Assembly (NCBI RefSeq): GCF_028369295.1
Contig: NZ_JAQMYP010000004.1
Location: 124,001-188,000 of the forward strand
Direction: 5' to 3'
DNA from: Streptomyces sp. HD
GTDB taxonomy: Bacteria > Actinomycetota > Actinomycetes > Streptomycetales > Streptomycetaceae
DNA length: 64,000 bases
In this document: piece by piece, positions 56,552-64,000 of the stretch
Position numbering within the stretch: the first letter of the stretch is position 1
How the letters are laid out: each line of letters starts with the position of its first letter
Notes under the pieces: model-generated
Seen by the model: only the letters and a program-made list of their open reading frames with translations
Told to the model about the DNA's origin: nothing
Databases searched by the model: none
Made by a program: the position numbers and the translations under genes

Positions 56552-56989
56552 ATGACCGTCGTCCCCGCACCTCAGGCAACAGGCGGCAGAGGCACCAGCG
56601 GCCTCTACGACGTCCTCGAACTCATCCTGGACAGGGGTCTCGTCATCGATGCCTTCGTCCGGGTCTCCCTGGTCGGCATAGAGATTCTGAAGATCGACGT
56701 CCGGATCGTCGTCGCCAGCGTCGACACCTATCTGCGCTTCGCCGAGGCATGCAACCGGCTCGACCTGGAGGCCGGGCCGCGCAAGAGCCCCGGTCTGCCC
56801 GACCTGGTCGGTGAGATCACGGAGTCCGGCGCGCGCGGCAAGTCCAAAGGGGCGCTGTCCGGCGCCGCCGAGACCATCTCCGACGCGTTCAGGCAGGCCC
56901 GTGAGGAGGGCGAGGAGCGGCCCAGGCAGCGCGCCCGCAAGTCGACCACGGCGCGCAGGAAGACAGAAAAGGAGGAGGAGCAGGAGTGA
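56552..56989 (+). CDS. gvpA: gas vesicle structural protein GvpA (extended)
   Basis: A 145-residue GvpA-family protein, the candidate main shell subunit. The core LYDVLELILDRGLVIDAFVR then VSLVGIEILKIDVRIVVASV (about 18-56) is the usual GvpA wall fold. Cyanobacterial and haloarchaeal GvpA end near residue 70-75, but this one carries about 75 extra residues, polar and Lys/Arg/Glu-rich (SGARGKSKG, RARKSTTARRKTEKEEEQE). AAGAAGGAGG precedes ATG. The stop overlaps gvpF (GTGA). Confidence 0.93.
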   Translation: MTVVPAPQATGGRGTSGLYDVLELILDRGLVIDAFVRVSLVGIEILKIDVRIVVASVDTYLRFAEACNRLDLEAGPRKSPGLPDLVGEITESGARGKSKGALSGAAETISDAFRQAREEGEERPRQRARKSTTARRKTEKEEEQE

Positions 56990-57756
56990 GCACGTACGTG
57001 TACGGCATCACCGAGAGTTCGCATCCGGCCCTCCCGAAGGATCTGGGCGGGGTGGGTGAGCCGCCGCGCCCCGTGCGCATCCTGAAGGAGGGCAGGCTCG
57101 CGGCCCTCGTCAGCGACGCTCCCGAAGGGCTGCGGCCCAAGCGCAGGGAACTGCTCGCCCACTCCAACGTGCTTGCCGAGGTGGGTGCGAGCGGCTGCGT
57201 CCTGCCCATGCGGTTCGGCAGCGTCGCGCCCGACGACGACACGGTCACCGGAGTCCTCGCCGAACGCGCCGAGCACTACAAGGAACGCCTCAAGGCCCTG
57301 GACGGCAAGGTCGAGTACAACGTCAAGGCCACACACGCCGAGGAGGCCGTGCTGCACCGGGTGCTGGCCGAGAACCCGGAGATCCGGGCCATGACGGAGG
57401 CCAACCGGAAGGCGGGTGGCGGCAGTTACGAGCAGCGGCTGCGGCTCGGCGAGATGGTGGTCGCCGCGGTCAAGGCCCAGGAGGCCGAGGACGCGACCGA
57501 TGTACAGCACACGCTGGAACCGGCCGCGGACGCGGTCAGCCTGGGCCCCGACTCCAGCGGCTGGCTCGCCAACGTGTCGTTCCTGATCGACGGCGACTCG
57601 GTCGAGACGTTCCTGACCGCCGTCGAACGGCTGCGCCAGGACCATCCACACCTCGACCTGCGCCTCAACGGCCCGCTGCCGCCGTACAGCTTCGTCGAGC
57701 CCGGCCCCGCCGAACCCGCGGACCCCATGTCCGGCGGCGGAACCGCCGGAGAGTGA
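56986..57756 (+). CDS. gvpF: gas vesicle protein GvpF (GvpF/L family)
   Basis: A 256-residue GvpF/L protein, a minor component or assembly factor that contacts GvpA. VYGITESSHPALPKDLGG starts the N-terminal domain; VLPMRFGSVAPDDDTVTGVL and VEYNVKATHAEEAVLHRVL are conserved; the end VSFLIDGDSVETFLTAVERL then LNGPLPPYSFVE is the classical C-terminal motif. GTG at 56986 overlaps the gvpA stop. Paralogous to gvpL 2.4 kb downstream. Confidence 0.93.
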   Translation: MSTYVYGITESSHPALPKDLGGVGEPPRPVRILKEGRLAALVSDAPEGLRPKRRELLAHSNVLAEVGASGCVLPMRFGSVAPDDDTVTGVLAERAEHYKERLKALDGKVEYNVKATHAEEAVLHRVLAENPEIRAMTEANRKAGGGSYEQRLRLGEMVVAAVKAQEAEDATDVQHTLEPAADAVSLGPDSSGWLANVSFLIDGDSVETFLTAVERLRQDHPHLDLRLNGPLPPYSFVEPGPAEPADPMSGGGTAGE

Positions 57757-57759
57757 GGG

Positions 57760-58020
57760 GTGGGACTGGTCGGAGAGGTGTTGCTGCTGCCGTTCGCCCC
57801 GGTGCGCGCCAGTGCATGGGTGATCGGACAGGTGGTGCGCGAAGCGGAGCGCACCTACTACGACCCGGCCACGGTGCGGGCCGAACTGGTGCGACTGGAG
57901 GAGGAGTTGACCGCAGGAGAGATCGACGAGGAGGAGTTCGACCGCCGTGAGGACGAGCTTCTCGACCGACTGGAGATCGGCCTGCGCGCAGAGTACGGGA
58001 ACAGCGACGGGACGGCATGA
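57760..58020 (+). CDS. gvpG: gas vesicle protein GvpG
   Basis: An 86-residue GvpG. An N-terminal hydrophobic GLVGEVLLLPFAPVRASAWV (2-21) is followed by a helical VRAELVRLEEELTAGEIDEEEFDRREDEL segment (split motif: LVRLEEEL and EIDEEEFD), the pattern of GvpG proteins. GTG at 57760 lies 3 nt after the gvpF stop; its stop overlaps gvpY by 4 bp. Considered an accessory assembly protein. Confidence 0.92.
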   Translation: MGLVGEVLLLPFAPVRASAWVIGQVVREAERTYYDPATVRAELVRLEEELTAGEIDEEEFDRREDELLDRLEIGLRAEYGNSDGTA

Positions 58021-58691
58021 TGAACCGAGTGGGACTGGGCCTCGCGATCGGGGCCGGATACGTCCTCGGACGGACGAGGAAACTGAAACTGGCGCTGGCC
58101 GTCGGCGGTGTCGTCGCCGGCAAGCGAATGCATCTGAGCCCGCGGGCCGTGGCTGACCTGGTGTCGGGGCAGCTGCTGAACAACCCGCAGTTCAAGGAGA
58201 TCGGGGAACAGCTGCGCGAGGACCTGCGCGGCGTCGGCCAGGCCGCCTCCGGCGCCCTGGTCGAGCGGCAGCTCGACGCGTTCGCCGAACGGCTGCACGG
58301 CCGCACCGCCGAGGTGCGCGAGCAGCTGTCCGGGACGGTGCCGACACCGGACGCGGAGGACGACGAGGCCGAGGAGCCTCGCGCACAGGACGACGAGCAG
58401 GACGAGTCCGAGGACTCCGAGTCCGATGCGCCGTCCGCGAGGAGGACGGTCAAGGGGGCTCCGGCGGGTTCGGTGCGGCAGACCGGCAAGAAGTCGGCAC
58501 AGAAGGCCCCCGCGAAGATGACGGCGAAGAAGGCAGCGGCGAAGAAGACCGCCGCCGGGAGGACGGCGCACAGGACGGCCCCGGCGAAGCGGGACGGGAC
58601 CGGCAAGTCGGCCGCCAAGGCGACGGCCGGGGTCGGCGGATCCGCCCGCGGCGGCCGGGCGCGCCGGACGAAGGACGGTGACGGGTCATGA
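58017..58691 (+). CDS. gvpY: gas vesicle cluster protein GvpY (Streptomyces type)
   Basis: A 224-residue protein. A hydrophobic start VGLGLAIGAGYVLGRTRKLK may associate with membrane or shell; residues about 45-105 are helical (LVSGQLLNNPQFKEIGEQLR); then an acidic stretch (about 114-138) and a Lys/Ala-rich tail with AKKAAAKKTAAGRTAH, like histone H1 or HupS tails. Position between gvpG and the SRPBCC gene fits the Streptomyces gvpY locus name. Function unknown; the basic tail may bind nucleic acid or acidic shell partners. Confidence 0.8.
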   Translation: MMNRVGLGLAIGAGYVLGRTRKLKLALAVGGVVAGKRMHLSPRAVADLVSGQLLNNPQFKEIGEQLREDLRGVGQAASGALVERQLDAFAERLHGRTAEVREQLSGTVPTPDAEDDEAEEPRAQDDEQDESEDSESDAPSARRTVKGAPAGSVRQTGKKSAQKAPAKMTAKKAAAKKTAAGRTAHRTAPAKRDGTGKSAAKATAGVGGSARGGRARRTKDGDGS

Positions 58692-59791
58692 CCGAGGCAC
58701 TCGGATCGGCGACCTCCGCGACTTCCGCGGCCGGCGGAGCGGCGAAGCAGCCCCTGGCCGCAGTGGCCCAGAGCGAGGCCGCCGACCGGCTCAGGGCCGA
58801 ACTGCAGGAGTACCTCGCCGCGCAGGCCCAGCGGCTGCTGGTCGGCGCGGGACGCACGCTCGGCGAGGCCACGGTCAAGCTGAACGACATCGCCGAGGGC
58901 CGCAGCCCCGGCCTGGCCAAGCTCGCCCTCGACGGCGGCCGCAAGCTCGCCGAAGGCAAGGGCCCGATCCGCAGCGCCCTGGAGGTCGGCGCCGGACACG
59001 TCAAGGACAACGTGGTCGAGGCGTTCAAGAACCTCGGCGGCGGCAAGGGCAGGCGCAAGGACGCGGCCGGCAAGAAACCCACGGTGATCATCGAGTACGT
59101 CGACGTCGGCGTTCCGCTGCGCACCGCGTACGACCAGTGGACCCAGTACCAGGGCTTCAGCACCTTCGCGAAGGGCGTGAAGAACGCCAACCGGGCCGAC
59201 GACACGCACTCCGACTGGCAGCTGAAGGTCTTCTGGTCCAACCGCAGCTGGAAGGCGCACACCACCGAGCAGGTGCCGGACGACCGGATCGCCTGGACTT
59301 CGGAGGGTGCCAAGGGCACTACGAAGGGTGTCGTCTCCTTCCACCGCCTCGACGACAGCCTCACCCGCGTCCTGCTGGTCATCGAGTACTACCCCAAGGG
59401 CCTGTTCGAGAAGACCGGCAACCTCTGGCGCGCCCAGGGCCGCCGGGCCCGGCTCGACCTGAAGAACTACGTCCGCTTCGTCACCCTCAAGGGAGAGGCC
59501 GAAGATGGCTGGCGCGGCGAGATCCGCGACGGCGAGGTCGTCCGCAGCCACGAGGACGCGGTCGCGGAGGAGGGCGAGGAGGAGTACGAAGGTAACGAGG
59601 AGGACGGCGAGACCGGTGAGACCGGTGAGGTCGGTGAGACCGGTGAGTACGCCGACGACGAGGAACCGGAGGACGAGCGACCGGAGGACGAGGAACCCGG
59701 GGACGAGGAGCCCGAGGACGCGTACGAGGACGAGCCCGAGTACGAGGAAGAGGAAGAACCCGAGTACGCCGGTGGCGGGAGCCGCCGATGA
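58688..59791 (+). CDS. gvpZ: gas vesicle cluster protein GvpZ (SRPBCC domain plus acidic tail)
   Basis: A 367-residue protein. Residues about 1-120 are helical and Ala-rich (RLRAELQEYLAAQAQRLLVG); about 135-270 is a SRPBCC/polyketide-cyclase-like domain (TVIIEYVDVGVPLRTAYDQW then TQYQGFSTFAKGV, and VPDDRIAWTSEGAKGTTKGV); the last 75 residues are almost all Glu, Asp, Gly and Pro with repeated GETGE and EDEEPED units. This domain is unusual for gas-vesicle genes outside actinobacteria. ATG overlaps the gvpY stop; the acidic tail could pair with the basic gvpY tail. Confidence 0.82.
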   Translation: MTEALGSATSATSAAGGAAKQPLAAVAQSEAADRLRAELQEYLAAQAQRLLVGAGRTLGEATVKLNDIAEGRSPGLAKLALDGGRKLAEGKGPIRSALEVGAGHVKDNVVEAFKNLGGGKGRRKDAAGKKPTVIIEYVDVGVPLRTAYDQWTQYQGFSTFAKGVKNANRADDTHSDWQLKVFWSNRSWKAHTTEQVPDDRIAWTSEGAKGTTKGVVSFHRLDDSLTRVLLVIEYYPKGLFEKTGNLWRAQGRRARLDLKNYVRFVTLKGEAEDGWRGEIRDGEVVRSHEDAVAEEGEEEYEGNEEDGETGETGEVGETGEYADDEEPEDERPEDEEPGDEEPEDAYEDEPEYEEEEEPEYAGGGSRR

Positions 59792-60114
59792 CGATGCCCA
59801 GCCGGCTGCCCGAGCCCTACGGTCAGGGCAGCAGCGCCAACCTCGCCGACATCCTGGAGCGGGTGCTCGACAAGGGGGTGGTCATCGCGGGCGACATCCG
59901 GATCAACCTGCTCGACATCGAGCTCCTCACCGTCAAGCTGCGTCTCATCGTCGCCTCGGTCGACAAGGCGAAGGAGATGGGCATCGACTGGTGGGAGAGC
60001 GACCCCGCGCTGAGTTCCCACGCCCGCCGTGACGAACTGGCGCGGGAGAACGCCGAGTTGCGTGAGCGTCTGGCCCAGCTGGAGCCCGCCCGGAGACAGG
60101 AAGAGGCCCCATGA
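59788..60114 (+). CDS. gvpJ: gas vesicle protein GvpJ (GvpA family)
   Basis: A 108-residue GvpA-family minor shell protein. LADILERVLDKGVVIAGDIR then INLLDIELLTVKLRLIVASV (about 16-55) aligns with the GvpA core, but the tail is short and helical (AELRERLAQLEPARRQEEAP). GvpJ-type proteins are thought to act in cap or nucleation rather than wall. ATG overlaps the gvpZ stop and the gene overlaps gvpL by 4 bp. Confidence 0.92.
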   Translation: MTMPSRLPEPYGQGSSANLADILERVLDKGVVIAGDIRINLLDIELLTVKLRLIVASVDKAKEMGIDWWESDPALSSHARRDELARENAELRERLAQLEPARRQEEAP

Positions 60115-60896
60115 ACGCACTGCGCTACGTCTACGCCGTCTGCCGCCCCTTTCGCTCCGCCCTCCAGTCCCAGCTGACGGGGGTCGCCGGGGCGCCGCCG
60201 AAGCAGCTGACGCACCACGGCCTGATCGCGGTCGTCAGCACGGTGCCCGAGGCGGACTTCGCCGAGGCTCCGCTCCGTGCCCACCTGGAGGACCTGGACT
60301 GGCTCAGCACGACCGCCCGCGCCCATCAGCAGGTCATCGACGCGCTCACCGTCGTCACCACCCCGCTACCGCTGCGGCTCGCCACCGTCTTCCGGGACGA
60401 TAGCGGTGTACGGACCATGATGGAGGCCCGCGAGGCGGACTTCCGGCGCGTTCTCGACCGGCTGGAGGGGCGGGTGGAGTGGGGCGTCAAGGTGTACGTC
60501 GAGCCGGAGCCGACGGAGGCCGCCGAGTCCGGTCGGCCCGACACCAAGCCCGGGTCGGGGCGCGACTACCTGCGTCGGCGCCGGCGCCAGACGCGCGCCC
60601 GCGAGGACGTGTGGCAGAAAGCCACCGAATTCGCCGGCCGACTGCACGAAACACTCTCCGCTTTCGCCGAGGATTCCCGGCTGCACGCCCCCCAGAGCGC
60701 CACGCTTTCCGGAGCCTCCGGCCAGAATGTGCTCAATGCCGCCTACCTGGTGCCGCGCGCGGACTCCGAGGAATTCGTGGAACTCGTGGACCGGGAGAAG
60801 GACGGTTCCTCCGGAATCCGGGTCGAACTCACCGGCCCCTGGGCCGCCTATTCCTTCTCCGGCGAGTTCGCGGAGGAGCCGGAGGAGGGGCCGTGA
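60111..60896 (+). CDS. gvpL: gas vesicle protein GvpL (GvpF/L family)
   Basis: A 261-residue GvpF/L protein. LRYVYAVCRPFRSALQSQLT begins it; VTTPLPLRLATVFRDDSGVR is the conserved middle motif; LNAAYLVPRADSEEFVELVD and IRVELTGPWAAYSFSGE close it. An insert with GRDYLRRRRRQTRAREDVW is characteristic of GvpL versus GvpF. ATGA overlap with gvpJ and GTGA overlap with gvpS show continuous coupling. Confidence 0.93.
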   Translation: MNALRYVYAVCRPFRSALQSQLTGVAGAPPKQLTHHGLIAVVSTVPEADFAEAPLRAHLEDLDWLSTTARAHQQVIDALTVVTTPLPLRLATVFRDDSGVRTMMEAREADFRRVLDRLEGRVEWGVKVYVEPEPTEAAESGRPDTKPGSGRDYLRRRRRQTRAREDVWQKATEFAGRLHETLSAFAEDSRLHAPQSATLSGASGQNVLNAAYLVPRADSEEFVELVDREKDGSSGIRVELTGPWAAYSFSGEFAEEPEEGP

Positions 60897-61081
60897 CCGT
60901 CATCGAACGCCGTGAGGTCGCCCTCGTGGACCTGCTCGACCGGCTGCTCGCCGGGGGCGTCGTCGTCACGGGGGACATCACCCTGCGCATCGCCGACGTC
61001 GATCTCGTCCGCATCGACCTGAACGCGCTGATCAGCTCGGTCAACGAGCAGGTCCCGTCGCCCTGGGGGCAATTGACGTGA
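60893..61081 (+). CDS. gvpS: gas vesicle protein GvpS (GvpA family, short)
   Basis: A 62-residue GvpA-family protein, almost only the core: LVDLLDRLLAGGVVVTGDIT then LRIADVDLVRIDLNALISSV. It is the third GvpA paralogue here and the shortest. Below the length at which a minor shell gene is easily noticed, but start (GTG at 60893) and stop overlap both neighbours by 4 bp, and codon bias is strong. Confidence 0.9.
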   Translation: MTVIERREVALVDLLDRLLAGGVVVTGDITLRIADVDLVRIDLNALISSVNEQVPSPWGQLT

Positions 61082-61362
61082 CGGCCCATCGCAACCGCCT
61101 CGACCTCGACCCCGACACGGTGGAACGCGACCTCGTGAAACTCGTCCTGACGGTCGTGGAGTTGCTCCGTCAGCTCATGGAGCGGCAGGCGCTGCGCCGT
61201 TTCGACGAGGGTGACCTGAGCGAGGAGCAGGAGGAGCGGATCGGGCTCACGCTGATGCTCCTCGAAGACCGTATGACCGAGCTGCGCGAACGCTACGCAC
61301 TGCGGCCCGAGGACCTGAACCTGGACCTCGGGCCGCTGGGACCGCTACTTCCCCGGGAATGA
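61078..61362 (+). CDS. gvpK: gas vesicle protein GvpK
   Basis: A 94-residue GvpK. LDLDPDTVERDLVKLVLTVV then ELLRQLMERQALRRFDEGDL and LTLMLLEDRMTELRERYALR form the conserved all-helical family pattern, ending LNLDLGPLGPLLPRE. GTG at 61078 overlaps the gvpS stop. Last gene of the cluster; convergent with the small hydrophobic protein gene, 17 bp away, with no obvious terminator between. Confidence 0.93.
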   Translation: MTAHRNRLDLDPDTVERDLVKLVLTVVELLRQLMERQALRRFDEGDLSEEQEERIGLTLMLLEDRMTELRERYALRPEDLNLDLGPLGPLLPRE

Positions 61363-61379
61363 AGTCCTGGGGAATGAAT

Positions 61380-61550
61380 TCACCACCGATACCATCGGCC
61401 CCTGCCGCCTGCCGTGGTGGTGCCACGCATGACGAAACCCAGGAGCCACACCACGAGAACCGCGATCGCGATCCACCACAAGGCCTTCAATGCGAATCCG
61501 GCACCGAAGAGAATCAGGGCCAGTAGCAGTACGAGCAGAATGGGAACCAT
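61380..61550 (-). CDS. 56-residue hydrophobic membrane protein
   Basis: A tiny protein: MVPILLVLLLALILFGAGFA, then LKALWWIAIAVLVVWLLGFV, then the polar MRGTTTAGGRGRWYRW end. Two membrane helices with a Lys at the turn. AGGAGGTCAGATT precedes the ATG, a strong ribosome-binding site. I recall near-identical hydrophobic proteins directly after gvp clusters in Streptomyces. Function unknown; membrane stress peptides (PMP3-like) are comparable in size. Confidence 0.88.
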   Translation of the reverse strand: MVPILLVLLLALILFGAGFALKALWWIAIAVLVVWLLGFVMRGTTTAGGRGRWYRW

Positions 61551-61592
61551 AATCTGACCTCCTGTTCGACCGAGTTTCCAGAAATTCGCGAT

Positions 61593-62438
61593 TCAGGCTT
61601 CCTTACGGCACAGAATCTCCCCGTGCAGCACGCTGAACCATCCGTCCTCCCGGCGCCCCCACTCCCGCCATGCCTCCGACACGGCCCGTAGTTCCTCGAT
61701 GGTCGCGTGCCCGCCCTCGGTGGCCCGCTCGGCATACGCCGACGCCAGCGTCCGGTCCGCCCACAGCCCGCTCCACCAGGCCCGCTCCTCCGGCGTCGAG
61801 AAGGTCCAGGTGCTCGACGTGGCCGTGACGTCGGTGAGCCCCGCACGCAGCGCCCAGGACTTCAGTCGGCGCCCGGCGTCCGGCTCGCCGCCGTTGGCGC
61901 GGGCGACCCGGCGGTACAGGCCCAGCCAGTCGTCCATGCCCGGGGACGCCGGGTACCAGGTCATGGCCGCGTAGTCCGAGTCGCGTACCGCGATGAGGCC
62001 GCCCGGCCTGGTCACCCGCCGCATCTCGCGCAGCGCACCCACCGGATCACCGACGTGCTGCAGCACCTGGTGGGCGTGGACCACGCAGAACGTGTCGTCC
62101 GGGAAGTCCAGGGCGTGCACGTCCGCGACCGCGAACTCGACGTTCGTCAGGGCGCGTCGGGCGGCCGTGGCCCGGGCCTGCTCCAGGATCTCCGGCGCCC
62201 GGTCGACACCGGTGACCTGTCCGTCGGGGACCAGGGCCGCCAGGTCGGCGGTGATCGTGCCCGGGCCGCAGCCGACGTCCAGGATCCGCATGTGCGGCTT
62301 CAGCGAGCCGAGCAGGTACGCCGCCGAGTTGGCGGCGGTGCGCCAGGTGTGCGAACGCAGCACGGACTCATGGTGCCCGTGCGTGTAGACGGCGGTCTCC
62401 TGGGTCTTCCACGGTCCCTTGGACGGTGCCTTCGACAT
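61593..62438 (-). CDS. class I SAM-dependent methyltransferase (UbiE/COQ5-like)
   Basis: A 281-residue methyltransferase. MRILDVGCGPGTITADLAAL (about 49-68) is motif I; ALDFPDDTFCVVHAHQVLQH motif II/post-II; LREMRRVTRPGGLIAVRDSD motif III. Such enzymes methylate small lipophilic or quinone-like substrates. ATG at 62438. It is upstream of the hydrophobic protein gene in the same direction, 42 bp apart, so cotranscription is possible. Confidence 0.9.
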   Translation of the reverse strand: MSKAPSKGPWKTQETAVYTHGHHESVLRSHTWRTAANSAAYLLGSLKPHMRILDVGCGPGTITADLAALVPDGQVTGVDRAPEILEQARATAARRALTNVEFAVADVHALDFPDDTFCVVHAHQVLQHVGDPVGALREMRRVTRPGGLIAVRDSDYAAMTWYPASPGMDDWLGLYRRVARANGGEPDAGRRLKSWALRAGLTDVTATSSTWTFSTPEERAWWSGLWADRTLASAYAERATEGGHATIEELRAVSEAWREWGRREDGWFSVLHGEILCRKEA

Positions 62439-62541
62439 GGCTGTTCCCCTCGTCTCGTCTGCGCGTCACCCTACGCGTGCATGTCGAATACTGAGACCCG
62501 TGTTTTGCAATACGGACTGACGTCTCGTCAGAAACGCTCGG

Positions 62542-64000
62542 TCAGGAACGTGCACCCGGCAGCGGGCGGTAGACCGTCAACGCCTCCGGCAGCTTCTCCA
62601 ACGTCACCTCGCCGCCCACCTCGGTGACTTCGCCGTCGTACGCGAGGAGCGCGCCCGGTGTGACCCCCGACAGACGCAGCCGGCCGACCTGGACCGCCGC
62701 ATGGGCGGGGGAGCGGGTCAGCGGGCCCGCGAGGGCGGCCGCGAGGAGGCGCAGGGCGGGCCGGCGGCCGCCGTGCACGACGCGGACGTCCAGCACACCG
62801 TCCGCGAGGTCCAGCCGCCGGGCGGGGGCGAGGCCCACCCGGTGGTAGGTGCCGTTCCCGGCGAACAGCAGCCACAACGGGTGGGCGCGGCCCGCGACTT
62901 CGGCGTGCAGCGGGTGACGCTCGCTGCGCATGATGCGCAGGGCCGCGAACACCCCGGCCGGCCAGGCGCCGAACCGTGCCCCGAACCGATCCCGCTCGCG
63001 CACCAGCTCCGGATACACGCCCAGGCTGCAGGTGTTGAGGAACAGGCCCTGCCGTCCGTCGCAGGAGAACCGGCCCACGTCCACACGCACGGCCTCGCCG
63101 CGCCGGACCGCCCGGCTCAGATCGTGTGCGTCCTCCACACCCAGGTCCTGGGCGAAGTGGTTCATCGTGCCGCCGGGGAGCACCGCGAGCGGCAGACCGT
63201 GCCCCAGCGCGACCTCGGCGGCCGCGTTGACGGTCCCGTCCCCGCCGCACACGCCGAGCACCCGGGCGCGGGCCGCCGCGTTCTGCAACTCGGCGCGGGT
63301 GTCGGACGGTTCACATGTGACGATCTCGGCGCGCGGCAGCGCGTCCAGCAGGGCGTGCACCCGGTCGGCGGTGCCCGACCCCGTGTTGGCCACCATGACC
63401 AGACCCTCACCGTCCGGCAGCGCCGGCACGTCCGTACGGGGCCGGGCCGGCGGCACCAGCCGGTCACGGGTCGGCACCATGCCCCGTACGGCGAACGCGG
63501 CACCCGCGCCCAGGGCAGCGCCCGCCAGCACGTCGCTCGGGAAGTGGACGCCCGTGTACACCCGGGACAGCGCGACCGACCAGGCGACCGGGGCGACGAC
63601 CAGTGCCCACGCGGGCGACTCCAGGGCGACCCCGGTCGCGAACGCCGCCGCCGACGCGGAGTGACCGGACGGGAACGAGGTGGTGATCGGCTGCCGCTTC
63701 AGCTGCCGGACCAGCGGTACGGGATCCAGCAGCGGCCGGGGACGGCGCACCGACCGCTTGCCGAGGGTGTTGATGGTCAGCGAGGCCAGGCTGAGCGAGG
63801 CCAGCCCCCGCACCGCTGCCCGACGGGCCCGGGGCGTGCGGCTGGCGGCGATGGCGGCGGCCGTCGCGAACCACAGCACCCCGTGGTTCGCGCTCCGGCT
63901 CAGCCGCGGCAGCACCCGCTCGGCATACGGCCAGTGCTGCTCGGCGGCGAACTCGAACAGCCGGGAGTCGAGGGCGAGCAGCCGGTCGCGCAGGGCGTGC
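62542..64000 (-). CDS. PAP2 phosphatase fused to diacylglycerol kinase-like lipid kinase (5' end outside window)
   Basis: A bifunctional lipid enzyme whose start lies beyond the right edge; the frame is open to base 64000 (LRDRLLALDSRLFEFAAEQH precedes the visible part). The PAP2 phosphatase has KRSVRRPRP, PSGHSASAAAFATG and SRVYTGVHFPSD, all three catalytic motifs, with hydrophobic helices between. The C-terminal kinase has VCGGDGTVNAAAEVALG and VLPGGTMNHFAQDLGV, the DAGK/YegS nucleotide loop. It may both dephosphorylate phosphatidate-type lipids and phosphorylate diacylglycerol or a related lipid. Confidence 0.93.
   Translation of the reverse strand, partial: HALRDRLLALDSRLFEFAAEQHWPYAERVLPRLSRSANHGVLWFATAAAIAASRTPRARRAAVRGLASLSLASLTINTLGKRSVRRPRPLLDPVPLVRQLKRQPITTSFPSGHSASAAAFATGVALESPAWALVVAPVAWSVALSRVYTGVHFPSDVLAGAALGAGAAFAVRGMVPTRDRLVPPARPRTDVPALPDGEGLVMVANTGSGTADRVHALLDALPRAEIVTCEPSDTRAELQNAAARARVLGVCGGDGTVNAAAEVALGHGLPLAVLPGGTMNHFAQDLGVEDAHDLSRAVRRGEAVRVDVGRFSCDGRQGLFLNTCSLGVYPELVRERDRFGARFGAWPAGVFAALRIMRSERHPLHAEVAGRAHPLWLLFAGNGTYHRVGLAPARRLDLADGVLDVRVVHGGRRPALRLLAAALAGPLTRSPAHAAVQVGRLRLSGVTPGALLAYDGEVTEVGGEVTLEKLPEALTVYRPLPGARS

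Overview
The window is high-GC DNA with strong codon-position bias, GTG starts, ATGA/GTGA start-stop overlaps and two rare TTA codons. Family content (Rv2578c-type radical SAM, F420-dependent LLM enzyme, Streptomyces-type gvp cluster, crotonyl-CoA carboxylase/reductase) points to a Streptomyces chromosome. I saw no rRNA, tRNA, CRISPR array, transposase or phage block. From memory, much of the order resembles the S. coelicolor SCO646x-SCO651x region, with a block (about 26-34 kb) resembling SCO098x placed inside it; I could not check this.

Layout. 0-4.1 kb: ADP-ribosylglycohydrolase-like protein, glycerate kinase, and the phosphatidylethanolamine pair pssA-psd. 4.3-10.4 kb: the ethylmalonyl-CoA (EMC) pathway on the minus strand (ccr, ecm, mcl, a MaoC hydratase, an acyl-CoA dehydrogenase). 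10.7-14.3 kb: a decayed dadA-like fragment, a TetR regulator and a tandem 3-hydroxyacyl-CoA dehydrogenase that could supply crotonyl-CoA precursors. 14.7-25.3 kb: HEAT protein, RidA, secreted tripeptidyl-aminopeptidase-type hydrolase, radical SAM protein with a LexA-like box, SRPBCC protein, an MFS exporter fused to three carboxypeptidase-regulatory-like repeats, a multidomain SpoIIE phosphatase, and a methyltransferase. 25.4-34.5 kb: a 5'-truncated LAXTG surface-protein remnant, metE with a cobalamin riboswitch, a second 3-hydroxyacyl-CoA dehydrogenase, aceB, aceA, and a divergent RamB/ScfR-like regulator. The EMC route and the glyoxylate bypass, two alternative ways to assimilate C2 units, therefore lie within about 30 kb of each other.

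34.6-45 kb: amino-acid permease, a rifamycin monooxygenase (rox) homologue, a four-peptidase operon (M55 D-aminopeptidase, M20, S9, S66 LD-carboxypeptidase) and a secreted CocE/X-prolyl-type hydrolase. 45-51.4 kb: small housekeeping-type genes (LapA-like, GNAT, DUF6204, arginase-fold, VOC, holin-like, SDR) and an LLM plus enolase-superfamily pair.

51.6-61.4 kb: a translationally coupled NDH-2, transketolase and LigD-type polymerase unit, followed by a complete ten-gene gas-vesicle cluster gvpOAFGYZJLSK. The window ends with a 56-residue hydrophobic protein, a methyltransferase, and a PAP2-diacylglycerol-kinase fusion that runs off the right edge.

The most notable regulatory signals are: the B12 riboswitch that begins about 10 nt after the preceding stop codon and is followed by a stem covering the metE Shine-Dalgarno; clustered inverted repeats between aceA and its probable regulator; and the LexA-like box overlapping the radical SAM promoter. 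Several dispersed palindromic repeats are inserted in frame in coding sequences.
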